A stretch of DNA of 64,000 bases from G963668605 sp963668605 (GTDB taxonomy: Bacteria > Acidobacteriota > Terriglobia > Bryobacterales > Bryobacteraceae), in the NCBI GenBank assembly GCA_963668605.1, contig OY764903.1:124001-188000 (forward strand), written 5' to 3'. Below are positions 25,147-33,194 of the stretch, in pieces. The translations under genes and the position numbers were made by a program. Under the pieces are notes generated by a model, which was given only the letters and a program-made list of their open reading frames with translations, did not search any database and had not been told where the DNA came from. Positions within the stretch are counted from its first letter, which is position 1. Each line of letters starts with the position of its first letter.

Positions 25147-26040
25147 ATGGATTACGAACGTTATAAGAAGTATTATCCGGCTGCAGGTGTAGCCGCCCTG
25201 ATCCTGCTGCTGTGGTTGTCTTTCTTTTCCGTGCGCGAAACCGAGTTTGTGCTCGTCACGCAATTCGGACGGCCGCTGTACACCGTGAATGAAGCCGGCT
25301 TGAGCGCCAAGTGGTTCTTCCAGAGTGCGACTTTCTTTGATCGCCGGCTGCGCATTTACAACCCGCGTCCTTCGGAATTCCTGACGCGCGATAAGAAGAA
25401 TCTCGTGATTGAGAGTTATGTCGCCTGGCGCATACAGGACCCCAAGCGGTTCGTTGAAACTGTGGGCGATCCGATGGCGGCGGAGATGCGCTTGCACGAC
25501 ATCGTGTGGAGCGGACTCGCTGCCGCTCTCGGCACGCACGATCTCGAGTCGATCATTTCTCCGAATCCAGGCGCCGTGCAGGCGAAAGCCATGCTGGACA
25601 GCCTCTCTGGAGCGACGGATCGCGCCGCGCTGGCACAGTACGGCATTCAGATTGTGGATGTGCGAGTCAAGCGTTTCAACCTTCCGGAGCAGAACAAGCA
25701 GAGCGTGTATGCGCGCATGCGGGCCGAGCGCGAACGCATCGCGCGGCAATATCGTGCCGAGGGCGAAGAGCAGGCCTTGCAGATCCGAGCGGGCGCCGAC
25801 CGCCAAAAGGAAGAGATTCTTTCGCTGGCATACAAGGAGGCCGAGAAGATCAAAGGCGAAGGCGATGCCGGCTCGACGCGCACCTACAGCCAGGCCTACT
25901 CCAGAAATCCAAAATTCTACAAGCTGCTCCGCACACTGGAATCCTATAAGAAAATCTTTGACGACAAGACAACGGCGATATTAAGTTCCGACTCCGAGTT
26001 ACTCAAGATCATGATGCGCGGCGAAGGCGCGGTGCAATGA
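25147..26040 (+). CDS. SPFH/Band 7 protein, HflC-like
   Basis: 297-aa membrane-anchored SPFH protein: one N-terminal membrane segment (AAGVAALILLLWLSFFSV), SPFH domain (TEFVLVTQFGRPLYTVNEAGLSAKWFF .. NLVIESYVAWRIQDPKRF) and a charged helical region (residues about 185-240) as in HflC. HflC with HflK forms a cage around the FtsH protease in other bacteria; no ftsH is in this window. ATG at 25147 is chosen, but a TTG at 25135 would give a 4-nt overlap (TTGA) with the preceding stop, the same pattern as the next two junctions. Confidence 0.85.
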   Translation: MDYERYKKYYPAAGVAALILLLWLSFFSVRETEFVLVTQFGRPLYTVNEAGLSAKWFFQSATFFDRRLRIYNPRPSEFLTRDKKNLVIESYVAWRIQDPKRFVETVGDPMAAEMRLHDIVWSGLAAALGTHDLESIISPNPGAVQAKAMLDSLSGATDRAALAQYGIQIVDVRVKRFNLPEQNKQSVYARMRAERERIARQYRAEGEEQALQIRAGADRQKEEILSLAYKEAEKIKGEGDAGSTRTYSQAYSRNPKFYKLLRTLESYKKIFDDKTTAILSSDSELLKIMMRGEGAVQ

Positions 26041-26957
26041 AGCTCAGAGAAGGGAAGCGGATTGCGGGCGGCATTGTGCTGCTCTGGCTGCTGACCAGCG
26101 TCTACATCGTGCCGGCCGATCAGCAGGCCGTCGAGACGCGCTTCGGTCGTGTGATCGACACGCGCGTCCTGCCGGGTATTCACCTTTCGCTGCCTTGGCC
26201 GGTCGACGTCGTACACCGTCTCAAAGTCCAGCAATTGCAGCGTCTGGTGGTGGGCGGCGAAATCCAGGATGGCGTGTTGGGGAGGTCGCAGCCGCTTGCC
26301 TCGCAATTTCTCACGGGCGACCAGAACATCCTGCACATGCGCGTGGTCGTGCAGTACTCGGTGAGCGTTCCGGTGGACTACCTTTTCCAGCCGCGGGATG
26401 TGGCTGCGACCGCCGGCGCGGCGGTCGAGGCGGAATTGTCCCGGCTGGTGGCGCAGCGCGACGTGGACGCCGTGCTGACGACGGAAAAGATCGCCGTCCA
26501 GGAGCAGGTACGCGCTGCGGCACAAAAGATATTGAACGACTATCGCACGGGCGTGCTGCTGGCCAGCGTGAACATCGAGGCCGCCACGCCTCCGCCCGAG
26601 GCGGCGGACGCGTTTCGCGATGTGGCCAGCGCGCGGGCGGATTCGGCGCGCATCGTCAACGAGTCACAGGGCTATTCCAACGATGTGATTCCCAAGGCGC
26701 GCGGCGCCGCCGAGCAGATGCTCGAAGAGGCGCAAGGATACAAGCAGCGCAAGATCAATGAGGCGTTGGGCGATGCTGCGCGCTTCGACCAGGTGTCTGT
26801 GGAATACGCGCGCGCGGCACAGGTGAACGGCCGCCGGCTCTATGTGGAGACCATGGAGCAACTCCTGCCGCGAATGAAGAAGCTGATTGTGGATAAGAAC
26901 GGGAATCTCGATCTCACGATTATTCGCAAGGGCGATATGGGAGCGGCTGCAAAGTGA
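26037..26957 (+). CDS. SPFH/Band 7 protein, HflK-like
   Basis: 306-aa protein with one membrane segment near the N-terminus (RIAGGIVLLWLLTSVYIV) and an SPFH domain (VPADQQAVETRFGRVIDTRVLPGIHLSLPWPVD). SQFLTGDQNILHM matches the HflK-type region found in the fusion protein two genes upstream, and the C-terminal coiled coil ends YVETMEQLLPRMKKLIVDKNG, close to LYLEAMEQVLPGKKKMIVD of that protein. The two are therefore likely paralogues. ATGA overlap with the HflC-like gene shows tight coupling. Confidence 0.86.
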   Translation: MKLREGKRIAGGIVLLWLLTSVYIVPADQQAVETRFGRVIDTRVLPGIHLSLPWPVDVVHRLKVQQLQRLVVGGEIQDGVLGRSQPLASQFLTGDQNILHMRVVVQYSVSVPVDYLFQPRDVAATAGAAVEAELSRLVAQRDVDAVLTTEKIAVQEQVRAAAQKILNDYRTGVLLASVNIEAATPPPEAADAFRDVASARADSARIVNESQGYSNDVIPKARGAAEQMLEEAQGYKQRKINEALGDAARFDQVSVEYARAAQVNGRRLYVETMEQLLPRMKKLIVDKNGNLDLTIIRKGDMGAAAK

Positions 26958-27457
26958 TCGACAAGCAGCGCCGAGTGCAGATCGTTACCATTACCGTGTT
27001 GCTCGCGGCGCTCGTAAGCGTGGTTGCGCGCAAGCGAGAGTGGAAGGCGCCGGAGATGCCCGCCGCCTCTGTGTTGAGCGAGCGGCGCGAGCCGTCACCA
27101 CAGGACGCCGTGTACGCGATGCTCGACGCCGCGCGCGATGGGAGTGTTTCAAAGTACCTCGATTGCTACTCGGGGCAGATGTTGTCGTCATTGAAGCAAT
27201 CCGTTGCGGAGGGCACCGAGCAGAAGTTCGCCGCGTACCTCAAGCAATCGAACGCGGAAATCAAGGGCGTGGCGTTGATGGAACCGCAAGTGTTGAGCGA
27301 TCGGGACGTGAAGCTGCGCGTCGAGTATGTTTTTGCGGACCGTAATGAAGTGCAGACGCTATATCTTGAAAAGTCCGGCGGCGGCTGGAAGATTGCGCGC
27401 GTCGAAGCGGCGGAACGGGCGAAGACGCTGATTCCGTACGGCACGCCGGTGCAGTGA
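26954..27457 (+). CDS. Membrane-anchored NTF2-like (DUF4878-type) protein
   Basis: 167-aa protein with an N-terminal membrane anchor (VQIVTITVLLAALVSVVA) and a soluble domain with an NTF2/SnoaL-like pattern: DAVYAMLDAARDGSVSKYLDCYSGQML, then a beta-rich half ending YLEKSGGGWKIARVE. The family is assigned by this pattern only. GTG at 26954 overlaps the previous stop (GTGA). Being the last gene of the ATPase-SPFH operon suggests a periplasmic accessory role. It ends 6 nt from the convergent MutS-like gene. Confidence 0.7.
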   Translation: MIDKQRRVQIVTITVLLAALVSVVARKREWKAPEMPAASVLSERREPSPQDAVYAMLDAARDGSVSKYLDCYSGQMLSSLKQSVAEGTEQKFAAYLKQSNAEIKGVALMEPQVLSDRDVKLRVEYVFADRNEVQTLYLEKSGGGWKIARVEAAERAKTLIPYGTPVQ

Positions 27458-27463
27458 ACCCAA

Positions 27464-29254
27464 CTACACCTCGAGGCCCACGGAGCGCATCAGCTCAAGC
27501 GCGTTGCTCTTGCGCACGACGCCATCGCGAAGCGTGTAGTCGAACGTGATGCGCCCACCCTCCAGGTGATCCTCAAAGTGGACGTTGACGGCGTTTGGCG
27601 AGAGGACGGCGGCGATCTCAGCCAAGGCGAGATCGTGCGTCGTCAGCAGCCCGATCGCTCCGCGCTCGACCAGCGTCTTGACGACGGCTTCGGCGCCGAT
27701 CTTGCGGTCGTGCGAGTTTGTGCCGTGGAGCAGTTCGTCGAGCAGGAAGAGCAGCGGCGCCGGATTGGCGGCCAGATCGACGAGCTGGCGCAGCCGCTTG
27801 ATCTCCGCATAGAAACGCGAGCTGCCGCCTTGCAGCGAGTCGCTTACGCGGATCGACGCGCCGACGCTGAGCAGCGACATGCGCAACGCCTCCGCGCGGA
27901 CGGGCGCGCCGGCCATGGCCAGCACCGCGTTGACTCCGACTGTCCGCAACAGCGTGCTCTTGCCCGACATGTTCGATCCGCTCAAGATCAACGCGCGCAG
28001 ACTGCGGTCGAGGCGGATGTCATTGCGTACGGCCTTCTCTTCCACCAGCATAGGATGCGCGATGGCAGTGGCCGCGAACGTGGGCGCGTCTTCGACGAGT
28101 TCGGCGAAGGGGTCGGAGGGATGTGCATAGGCGTAAGCCGCCAGCGAACACAACGCCTCCATCTCACCGACTGCGTCGAGCCACTGGCGCACAGCGCGCC
28201 CCGACGAACAGCGCCAGGCTTCGATCGCAAACGCCGCCTGGGTCGACCAGAGCAGAGGCGGGCCGATCATGCGCACGGCCACGTTGTCGCGTGAGTCCAG
28301 CATCTCGACCAGCCGGTTCAAACTCGCGATGCGCGCGGACGGCGGCTGTCCCGCGCTGTCGAGTGCCGCGCGCAGCCGCACCAGCTTGCCACATTGAAAT
28401 TGCTGCTGTTCCAGGCACACAAGCACATCGCGCAGCAATGCCAGGTCGTGCGCGGGAAGCTCCACTTCGCGCACCACCGCCTTCACGCGCTCGCGAAAGT
28501 AGAAACCCGCGGCTGCGGCTATCAGCAGCGCAATCAGGAACGGCGCCGGTTTGCTCCACTGCATCGCGATCACAAACGTCGCCAGCGAGCAGGCGGAAAC
28601 CAGCGCGCAGACGATGCGCTGCGTCGTGGAATGCAAAAGGGGCGGCGCTTCGCCCCAGGCCGCAAGCGCTTCGGGCTGCACGCCGGCGCGCACGTCCTCG
28701 CCGAGTACCGCCAGGCTCTCGCGCAGGTCGATACGCGAACGCAATTCCTCGATCGCTTCCTGGCGGTTCTTAATTTCCTCGATGGCGGCGGGCTGGAGCA
28801 GCCAGTGCGCCAGGCGCTCCTCGCCGGCTCGTGTGCGCGCAGCGCAGATCATATCGAAGAGCGAACCAGTGCCGAACAGATCGAGATCTTCCGAGTAGGG
28901 GTGGTGTGGGTCGCGAAAGCGCTCGCCCGGTTCGCCCTTGCCAACCCAGCGGCCCTCCAGGCGATCGATGGCGCGATCGTAAAATGAGACTGCGCGTGCG
29001 GTCCGGCGAAAACGCTCGACGATGCGGGAGTGATAGATCGCGAGTCCAATGAAGATCGCCAGTGGGAGCAGCAGCCAGTATGGCGACAGGGTCATGGGCC
29101 CGATAACGCGCCAGGTCATTATGGCGGCGGTCAGCGCGACCAGGAGGCGAAGGTTGCCAATCTGCGTGTTGCGGGCCTCGAGTCCACTTGCGGCTGCACG
29201 GCTCGCTTCCAGCCTCCTCGAGTATTCAGCGCGCGAATCACGGACGTCAGGCAT
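27464..29254 (-). CDS. Membrane-bound MutS-family ATPase
   Basis: 596-aa protein with the MutS C-terminal ATPase (Walker A GSNMSGKST near residue 420, Walker B LLFLLDELLHGTNSHDR, then LLTTHDL). The N-terminal mismatch-recognition domain and a Smr nuclease domain are absent. Two pairs of membrane segments occur before the ATPase (about residues 35-75 and 205-250), which soluble MutS lacks. Such MutS-related membrane proteins are known from several phyla, but their role is not established; DNA mismatch repair should not be assumed. ATG at 29254 lies 6 nt after a GATACT hexamer and 22 nt after the hemB stop. Confidence 0.82.
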   Translation of the reverse strand: MPDVRDSRAEYSRRLEASRAAASGLEARNTQIGNLRLLVALTAAIMTWRVIGPMTLSPYWLLLPLAIFIGLAIYHSRIVERFRRTARAVSFYDRAIDRLEGRWVGKGEPGERFRDPHHPYSEDLDLFGTGSLFDMICAARTRAGEERLAHWLLQPAAIEEIKNRQEAIEELRSRIDLRESLAVLGEDVRAGVQPEALAAWGEAPPLLHSTTQRIVCALVSACSLATFVIAMQWSKPAPFLIALLIAAAAGFYFRERVKAVVREVELPAHDLALLRDVLVCLEQQQFQCGKLVRLRAALDSAGQPPSARIASLNRLVEMLDSRDNVAVRMIGPPLLWSTQAAFAIEAWRCSSGRAVRQWLDAVGEMEALCSLAAYAYAHPSDPFAELVEDAPTFAATAIAHPMLVEEKAVRNDIRLDRSLRALILSGSNMSGKSTLLRTVGVNAVLAMAGAPVRAEALRMSLLSVGASIRVSDSLQGGSSRFYAEIKRLRQLVDLAANPAPLLFLLDELLHGTNSHDRKIGAEAVVKTLVERGAIGLLTTHDLALAEIAAVLSPNAVNVHFEDHLEGGRITFDYTLRDGVVRKSNALELMRSVGLEV

Positions 29255-29276
29255 GTTTTCAGTATCGCGCGAGATA

Positions 29277-30248
29277 CTATCCAAGCAAGCGTGCCGCATC
29301 CTTCGAGAAGTAGGTCAGAATAATGCTCGCTCCCGCACGGCGAATCGAAGTGAGCGATTCCATCATGGCGCGCTCGCGATCGATCCAGCCGTTTCTGGCG
29401 GCGGCCATTATCATGCTGAACTCGCCGCTGACCTGATAGGCCGCGATCGGCACTTCGAAGCGCTGGTAGGCCTGATAAATCAGGTCGAGATAGGGCAACG
29501 CGGGTTTCACCATGAGCATATCCGCGCCCTCTTCGAGATCGAGCTCCATTTCGCGCATCGCTTCGCGCGCGTTGGGCGGATCCATCTGGTAGCTGCGGCG
29601 GTCGCCGAACTGCGGCGTCGATTCGGCAGCCTCGCGGAAGGGTCCATAGAAGCAGGAAGCGAATTTTGCCGCGTAGGAAAGGATCGGAACCATAGGGAAT
29701 CCGGCATCGTCGAGAGCCTGCCGGATCGCGGCGACGCGGCCATCCATCATGTCCGACGGCGCGACAATGTCCGCGCCCGCGCGCGCATGGGAGACCGCCG
29801 AGGCGGCCAACCATTTCAGAGTCTCATCGTTATCGACGTCGTGGCCCACAACCTTGCCGCAATGCCCGTGGCTGGTGTACTCGCAGTTGCACACGTCGGT
29901 CATCACGAGCAGGTTAGGCGCATCGTGCTTGATCGCACGCACGGCGCGCTGCACGATGCCGTTGTCGTCGTATCCGCCCGAAGCGAACTCATCCTTCGTT
30001 TCGGGAATTCCGAACAAAATCACGCCGCTGATGCCGAGCGAAGCGATCTCGCGGCACTCTTTCACGATCTCGTCGACCGACATCTGATAGTTGCCGGGCA
30101 TCGCGCCGATCTCGCGCTTGACGCCCTCGCCCGGACAGGCGAACAGTGGCATCACGAAATTCGACGGCCGCAGATGTGTCTCGCGCACCATCCGCCGCAT
30201 CGCCTCGCTCGAACGCAATCGCCGCAACCGCTGTGTTGGGAAGGCCAT
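29277..30248 (-). CDS. hemB: Porphobilinogen synthase (delta-aminolevulinic acid dehydratase)
   Basis: 323-aa enzyme that joins two 5-aminolevulinate molecules to porphobilinogen in haem synthesis. The zinc-type site is present as DVCNCEYTSHGHCG (Cys120, Cys122, Cys130), which marks the zinc- rather than magnesium-dependent class. The two active-site lysines are in SYAAKFASCFYGPFR (Lys195) and MLMVKPALPYLD (Lys248). The family start MAFPTQRLRRLR fits the ATG at 30248; the frame stays open well upstream but that part opposes gph and is a shadow. Confidence 0.95.
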   Translation of the reverse strand: MAFPTQRLRRLRSSEAMRRMVRETHLRPSNFVMPLFACPGEGVKREIGAMPGNYQMSVDEIVKECREIASLGISGVILFGIPETKDEFASGGYDDNGIVQRAVRAIKHDAPNLLVMTDVCNCEYTSHGHCGKVVGHDVDNDETLKWLAASAVSHARAGADIVAPSDMMDGRVAAIRQALDDAGFPMVPILSYAAKFASCFYGPFREAAESTPQFGDRRSYQMDPPNAREAMREMELDLEEGADMLMVKPALPYLDLIYQAYQRFEVPIAAYQVSGEFSMIMAAARNGWIDRERAMMESLTSIRRAGASIILTYFSKDAARLLG

Positions 30249-30300
30249 ACGTTCAGGGTATCCGATTCCCGCTGCGTTCGAGTCGCGATAAACTAAAATT

Positions 30301-30357
30301 ATGCTTCGGTGCTTCTGCGATCCCGCCACTCGTCCGGCCGGCAGGCTGGTGTCTTGA
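30301..30357 (+). CDS. Candidate 18-residue leader peptide upstream of gph
   Basis: ATG at 30301 opens an 18-codon frame (MLRCFCDPATRPAGRLVS) whose TGA at 30355-30357 shares its A with the ATG of gph (TGATG). A TAAACT hexamer lies 6 nt before the ATG, and no ribosome binding site precedes gph itself. Translation of gph may therefore depend on re-initiation after this short ORF. No known attenuation motif is visible. This may also be chance. Confidence 0.35.
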   Translation: MLRCFCDPATRPAGRLVS

Positions 30358-31067
30358 TGGACCTGCTCATCTTCGATCTTGATGGAACCCTGGTGGATTC
30401 GCAGCAGGACCTTGTGAACGCGGTCAACGCCGCGCGAGTGCATATGGGCGTGCCGGCGATTCCTCCCGAGATCATCAAGTCGTACGTCGGCAACGGCGCT
30501 CCCGTGCTGATGCGGCGGGCGATGGGTCCGGATGCCTCGGAAACGGAAGTGCGGCAGTCGCTGGAGTATTTCCTCGGCTACTATCGCGATCACATTCTCG
30601 ATTACACCCGGCTCTATCCGGGCGTGCGCGAAGCCATCGATCTGCTCCGGCAAGAGGGCGTTGCCATGGCCGTGCTGACCAACAAGCCGGTGCGCTTCAG
30701 CCAAAGCATCGTCGACGGGCTCGGACTGCACGATCACTTTTTTAGAGTGTATGGCGGCAACAGCTTTGAGCAGAAGAAGCCCGACCCCGTCGGCATTTAC
30801 AAACTGCTCGACGAGAAAGAGTGTGCGCCGCAACGCGCGATGATGGTGGGCGATAGCGCTGTGGACGTGCGTACGGCGCGCAATGCGAATATCCGCGCAT
30901 GCGGAGTGACTTACGGCTTTCAGCCGGAAGGCTTTGAAACGGACCCGCCCGATATCCTGGTGGATCGTATGGACAAGCTGGCGGATTACGTTCTTGCCGA
31001 GCGCCGCGAGACAGGCGCCCGCCATGACCACCCTGCAACGAATATCCTTGAAGGAGAAAAGAAATGA
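30357..31067 (+). CDS. gph: HAD-family phosphoglycolate phosphatase-like enzyme
   Basis: 236-aa HAD hydrolase. Motif I is MDLLIFDLDGTLVDS (nucleophile Asp8, acid Asp10), motif II VLTNKP, motif III the Lys in QKKPDP, and motif IV MVGDSAVDVRTA. The cap inserted after motif I and the overall length fit Gph, which clears 2-phosphoglycolate; pyrophosphatase or other sugar phosphatase activity cannot be excluded. ATG at 30357 is chosen because the motif begins there. The stop overlaps the start of the next small gene (ATGA). Confidence 0.85.
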   Translation: MDLLIFDLDGTLVDSQQDLVNAVNAARVHMGVPAIPPEIIKSYVGNGAPVLMRRAMGPDASETEVRQSLEYFLGYYRDHILDYTRLYPGVREAIDLLRQEGVAMAVLTNKPVRFSQSIVDGLGLHDHFFRVYGGNSFEQKKPDPVGIYKLLDEKECAPQRAMMVGDSAVDVRTARNANIRACGVTYGFQPEGFETDPPDILVDRMDKLADYVLAERRETGARHDHPATNILEGEKK

Positions 31068-31219
31068 CTTACAAACCCGGCGCCGTGGTGCCCGAGACGG
31101 CGATCTACTGGTGTACCGTCTGCAAACTGCCGCGCAAGCTCGATGAGGGACAGCCGTTTCCGGAGTGCGAAAACATGTGTGGCCGCGGACGGTGGGAGAA
31201 GGCCGAAGCGAAGAAATAA
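31064..31219 (+). CDS. 51-aa cysteine-rich small protein, zinc-ribbon-like
   Basis: Short gene coupled to gph by an ATGA overlap, with AAGGAG 9 nt before the ATG. The protein MTYKPGAVVPETAIYWCTVC... contains CTVC at residues 17-20, and later Cys35 and Cys39 (PECENMCGRG). Four cysteines in two pairs suggest a zinc ribbon or rubredoxin-like knuckle, though the second pair spacing (CxxxC) is atypical. It ends with a Lys-rich tail. Function unknown; co-translation with gph is the only functional hint. Confidence 0.72.
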   Translation: MTYKPGAVVPETAIYWCTVCKLPRKLDEGQPFPECENMCGRGRWEKAEAKK

Positions 31220-31243
31220 TCTTCGCCCCGGCCTGATGGTGAA

Positions 31244-32392
31244 TTACGCGCCGGTCTTAACCCACGCTTTCTTCTTCGAGCTTTCGAGGACCTTTTCGAG
31301 CAGTTGCATGCCCCACAGGCCGTCGGCGAATGTCGGATAGTCGATCGGCGCCTTGGGATCGGCAACACGCTTGTAGAAGCGCTTATACACCTGCTTGTGA
31401 GCGTCGTCGTAGCCTTCGCTATGGCCGCCCGGCAGGTCCGCGAACGAGCGTGCCTTCGGGTCGAGCAGCGACGGATCCTTGAGCAGCAGGTGGTTCGGGG
31501 CATTGCGTTCGCCGAGCCACAACTCATCCGGCCGCTCCTGGTTCCAGATTGCGCCACTCTTCGTGCCGAAGATCTCCACTTGGAAGCTGTTCTTGCAACC
31601 CGCCGACATCTGGCTCACGGTGAAGGCGCCGCGGGCGCGCTTGCCAAGGTGTAGCATGACCGCGCCGTAGTCGTCGGTGTCGACTTTAATCTCATCGAAC
31701 TCGGCCGCTGTTCCCAGTTTGTTGGCGAACGCCTCGACGGCTTGTCTCGGTTTTTTGCGCGTCTTGAAAAATGTCTCCAGTTCGGCGCACAGCGCGGTGA
31801 TCTTCTGCCCTGTCAGGTGCTGGATCATGTCCATCCAGTGCGACCCGATGTCGCCCATGCAGCGCAGCTTGCCGCCCTCCTTGGCCTCGACGCGCCAGTT
31901 GTAGTCAGTGTCGAAAAGCAGCCAGTCCTGCGAGTAACGGCCGTGTACCATGAGGATTTCGCCCAGTTCGCCGTTGGCGATAATCTGGCGCAGGTGTTGC
32001 AGCACGGGATAATAACGCAGGTTGTGGTTGACGCAGTTCGGCAGGCCGGTCTTTTTCGCCAGATCGACCAGTTTCTTTGCCTCCGCGACATTCATCGTGA
32101 GCGGCTTCTCGCATAGCACGGCTTTGCCGGCCTTGAGCGCCTCCAGTGAAATCGGGTAATGCAGGTTGTTCGGTGTGCAGACGTGAACCGCGTCGATCGA
32201 CTTGTCGGCGAGGATCGTCTTGTAGTTCGACGTCACATTTTCCACGCCTACGCTTTCGCCGAACGACTTCGCTTCCGCATCGCTCACGCCGGCCACTGCC
32301 GCTAGCTCCACAACGCCGAGGCGGCGGATCATCTCCGCATGCACCTTGCCCATAAAGCCAGCGCCGATTACTGCCGTTCTGATTTTCTTCAT
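31244..32392 (-). CDS. Gfo/Idh/MocA family oxidoreductase, cytoplasmic
   Basis: 382-aa NAD(P)-dependent oxidoreductase with no signal peptide, unlike the three other members in this window. Rossmann motif: RTAVIGAGFMGKVH; EKP motif: VLCEKPLTMNVAE; C-terminal domain DIGSHWMDMIQHLTG holds the conserved Asp and His of the active site. The sequence GGHSEGYDDAHKQVYKRFY near the end is seen in sugar and inositol dehydrogenase-like members. ATG at 32392 has GAAAGGA upstream. A perfect 15-nt palindrome lies 27 nt before the start. Confidence 0.88.
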   Translation of the reverse strand: MKKIRTAVIGAGFMGKVHAEMIRRLGVVELAAVAGVSDAEAKSFGESVGVENVTSNYKTILADKSIDAVHVCTPNNLHYPISLEALKAGKAVLCEKPLTMNVAEAKKLVDLAKKTGLPNCVNHNLRYYPVLQHLRQIIANGELGEILMVHGRYSQDWLLFDTDYNWRVEAKEGGKLRCMGDIGSHWMDMIQHLTGQKITALCAELETFFKTRKKPRQAVEAFANKLGTAAEFDEIKVDTDDYGAVMLHLGKRARGAFTVSQMSAGCKNSFQVEIFGTKSGAIWNQERPDELWLGERNAPNHLLLKDPSLLDPKARSFADLPGGHSEGYDDAHKQVYKRFYKRVADPKAPIDYPTFADGLWGMQLLEKVLESSKKKAWVKTGA

Positions 32393-32418
32393 CGCTCCGT
32401 CAGAGTCCTTTCGATAAC

Positions 32419-32433
32419 ACAAGTAGAACTTGT
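32419..32433. promoter_or_regulatory. Candidate operator palindrome ACAAGT-AGA-ACTTGT
   Basis: Perfect 6-3-6 inverted repeat in the 66-nt gap between the lexA stop and the start of the leftward oxidoreductase. The position fits a repressor site for the oxidoreductase. The repressor is unknown; similar half sites (ACTTGTTG) occur in the lexA promoter. Confidence 0.4.
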
Positions 32434-32458
32434 TGTCTTAAACAAGATATCTCAAAGT

Positions 32459-33079
32459 CTACCTGTATTTTCGCAGAACCGCCATCAGCCGCCCCTGAAT
32501 CTCCAATTCCACCAGCGGAACGAAGATCGGATCCATGGCAGCGTTGGCGGGCTGAAGCCGCGCCATGCCGTTGGGCTCATGGAAGAAGCGCTTCAAGGTC
32601 GCATCGGAGTTGCCGACCAGCGCCACGACGATTTCGCCGTCGCGCGCCTCGCGGCCCTTTTCGATGAGCACATAGTCGCCGTCGCAGATGTGATCCTCAA
32701 TCATCGACTCGCCGCGCACCTCCAGAGCGAAGACGTTGGGGTTGCCCGCGAAATCGGCGAAACTGAGCGTCTCCGGCGACGAGATTGCCTCCACCGGCGA
32801 GCCCGCCGCGATGCGCCCTTCGAGCGGAATCTCGGTCGACGAGTGATAGCGCTTCTGCTCCTGGATATATTTCGGCGAGACTTCCAGGGAGCGGCTCTGA
32901 TTGTAACTTCTCTTGATGTAACTCTTCGCTTCGAGAGCCGCGATGTGTTTATGAATCGTCGCCAGGGAGGCCAGTTTCAGCCCCGCCGCAATCTCTTCAT
33001 AACTCGGGCTGTAGCCGTGCTCGTGCACAAAATCCGCGATGAAGTCGAGGACTTCCTTCTGCCGCCGGGTAAGAGCCAT
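32459..33079 (-). CDS. lexA: SOS repressor LexA
   Basis: 206-aa transcriptional repressor and self-cleaving protease. The N-terminal winged helix (TRRQKEVLDFIADFVHEHGYSPSYEEIAAGL) is followed by a linker and the S24 peptidase domain. The cleavage bond is Ala92-Gly93 in RIAAGSP; Ser125 in VRGESM and Lys163 in ATLKRFF form the catalytic dyad. The start at 33079 lies 6 nt after a -10 hexamer. No classic GAAC-N4-GTTC or CTGT-N8-ACAG SOS box is visible upstream, so the box in this lineage may differ. Confidence 0.95.
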   Translation of the reverse strand: MALTRRQKEVLDFIADFVHEHGYSPSYEEIAAGLKLASLATIHKHIAALEAKSYIKRSYNQSRSLEVSPKYIQEQKRYHSSTEIPLEGRIAAGSPVEAISSPETLSFADFAGNPNVFALEVRGESMIEDHICDGDYVLIEKGREARDGEIVVALVGNSDATLKRFFHEPNGMARLQPANAAMDPIFVPLVELEIQGRLMAVLRKYR

Positions 33080-33085
33080 GTCCTT

Positions 33086-33114
33086 ATTCTTGGCGAACAA
33101 ACAGAGAAAGTCAA
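33086..33114 (-). promoter_or_regulatory. Promoter of lexA
   Basis: On the minus strand: TTGACT (33114-33109), 17-nt spacer, AAGAAT (33091-33086), then 6 nt to the ATG. The -10 is so close that the transcript would be leaderless or nearly so. An ACTTGTTG overlaps the -35 and could be part of an operator. Confidence 0.6.
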
Positions 33115-33194
33115 CAAGTTATTGCATGTGCGTTTTTGCGGCGACACGTCGATCCACAGTCATTCGTTCCTCGGCGCGCCTCCGCGAAATCGCG

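Noticed and set aside
29049..30296. 415-codon rightward open frame
   Set aside because: Antisense to hemB and the start of the MutS-like gene.
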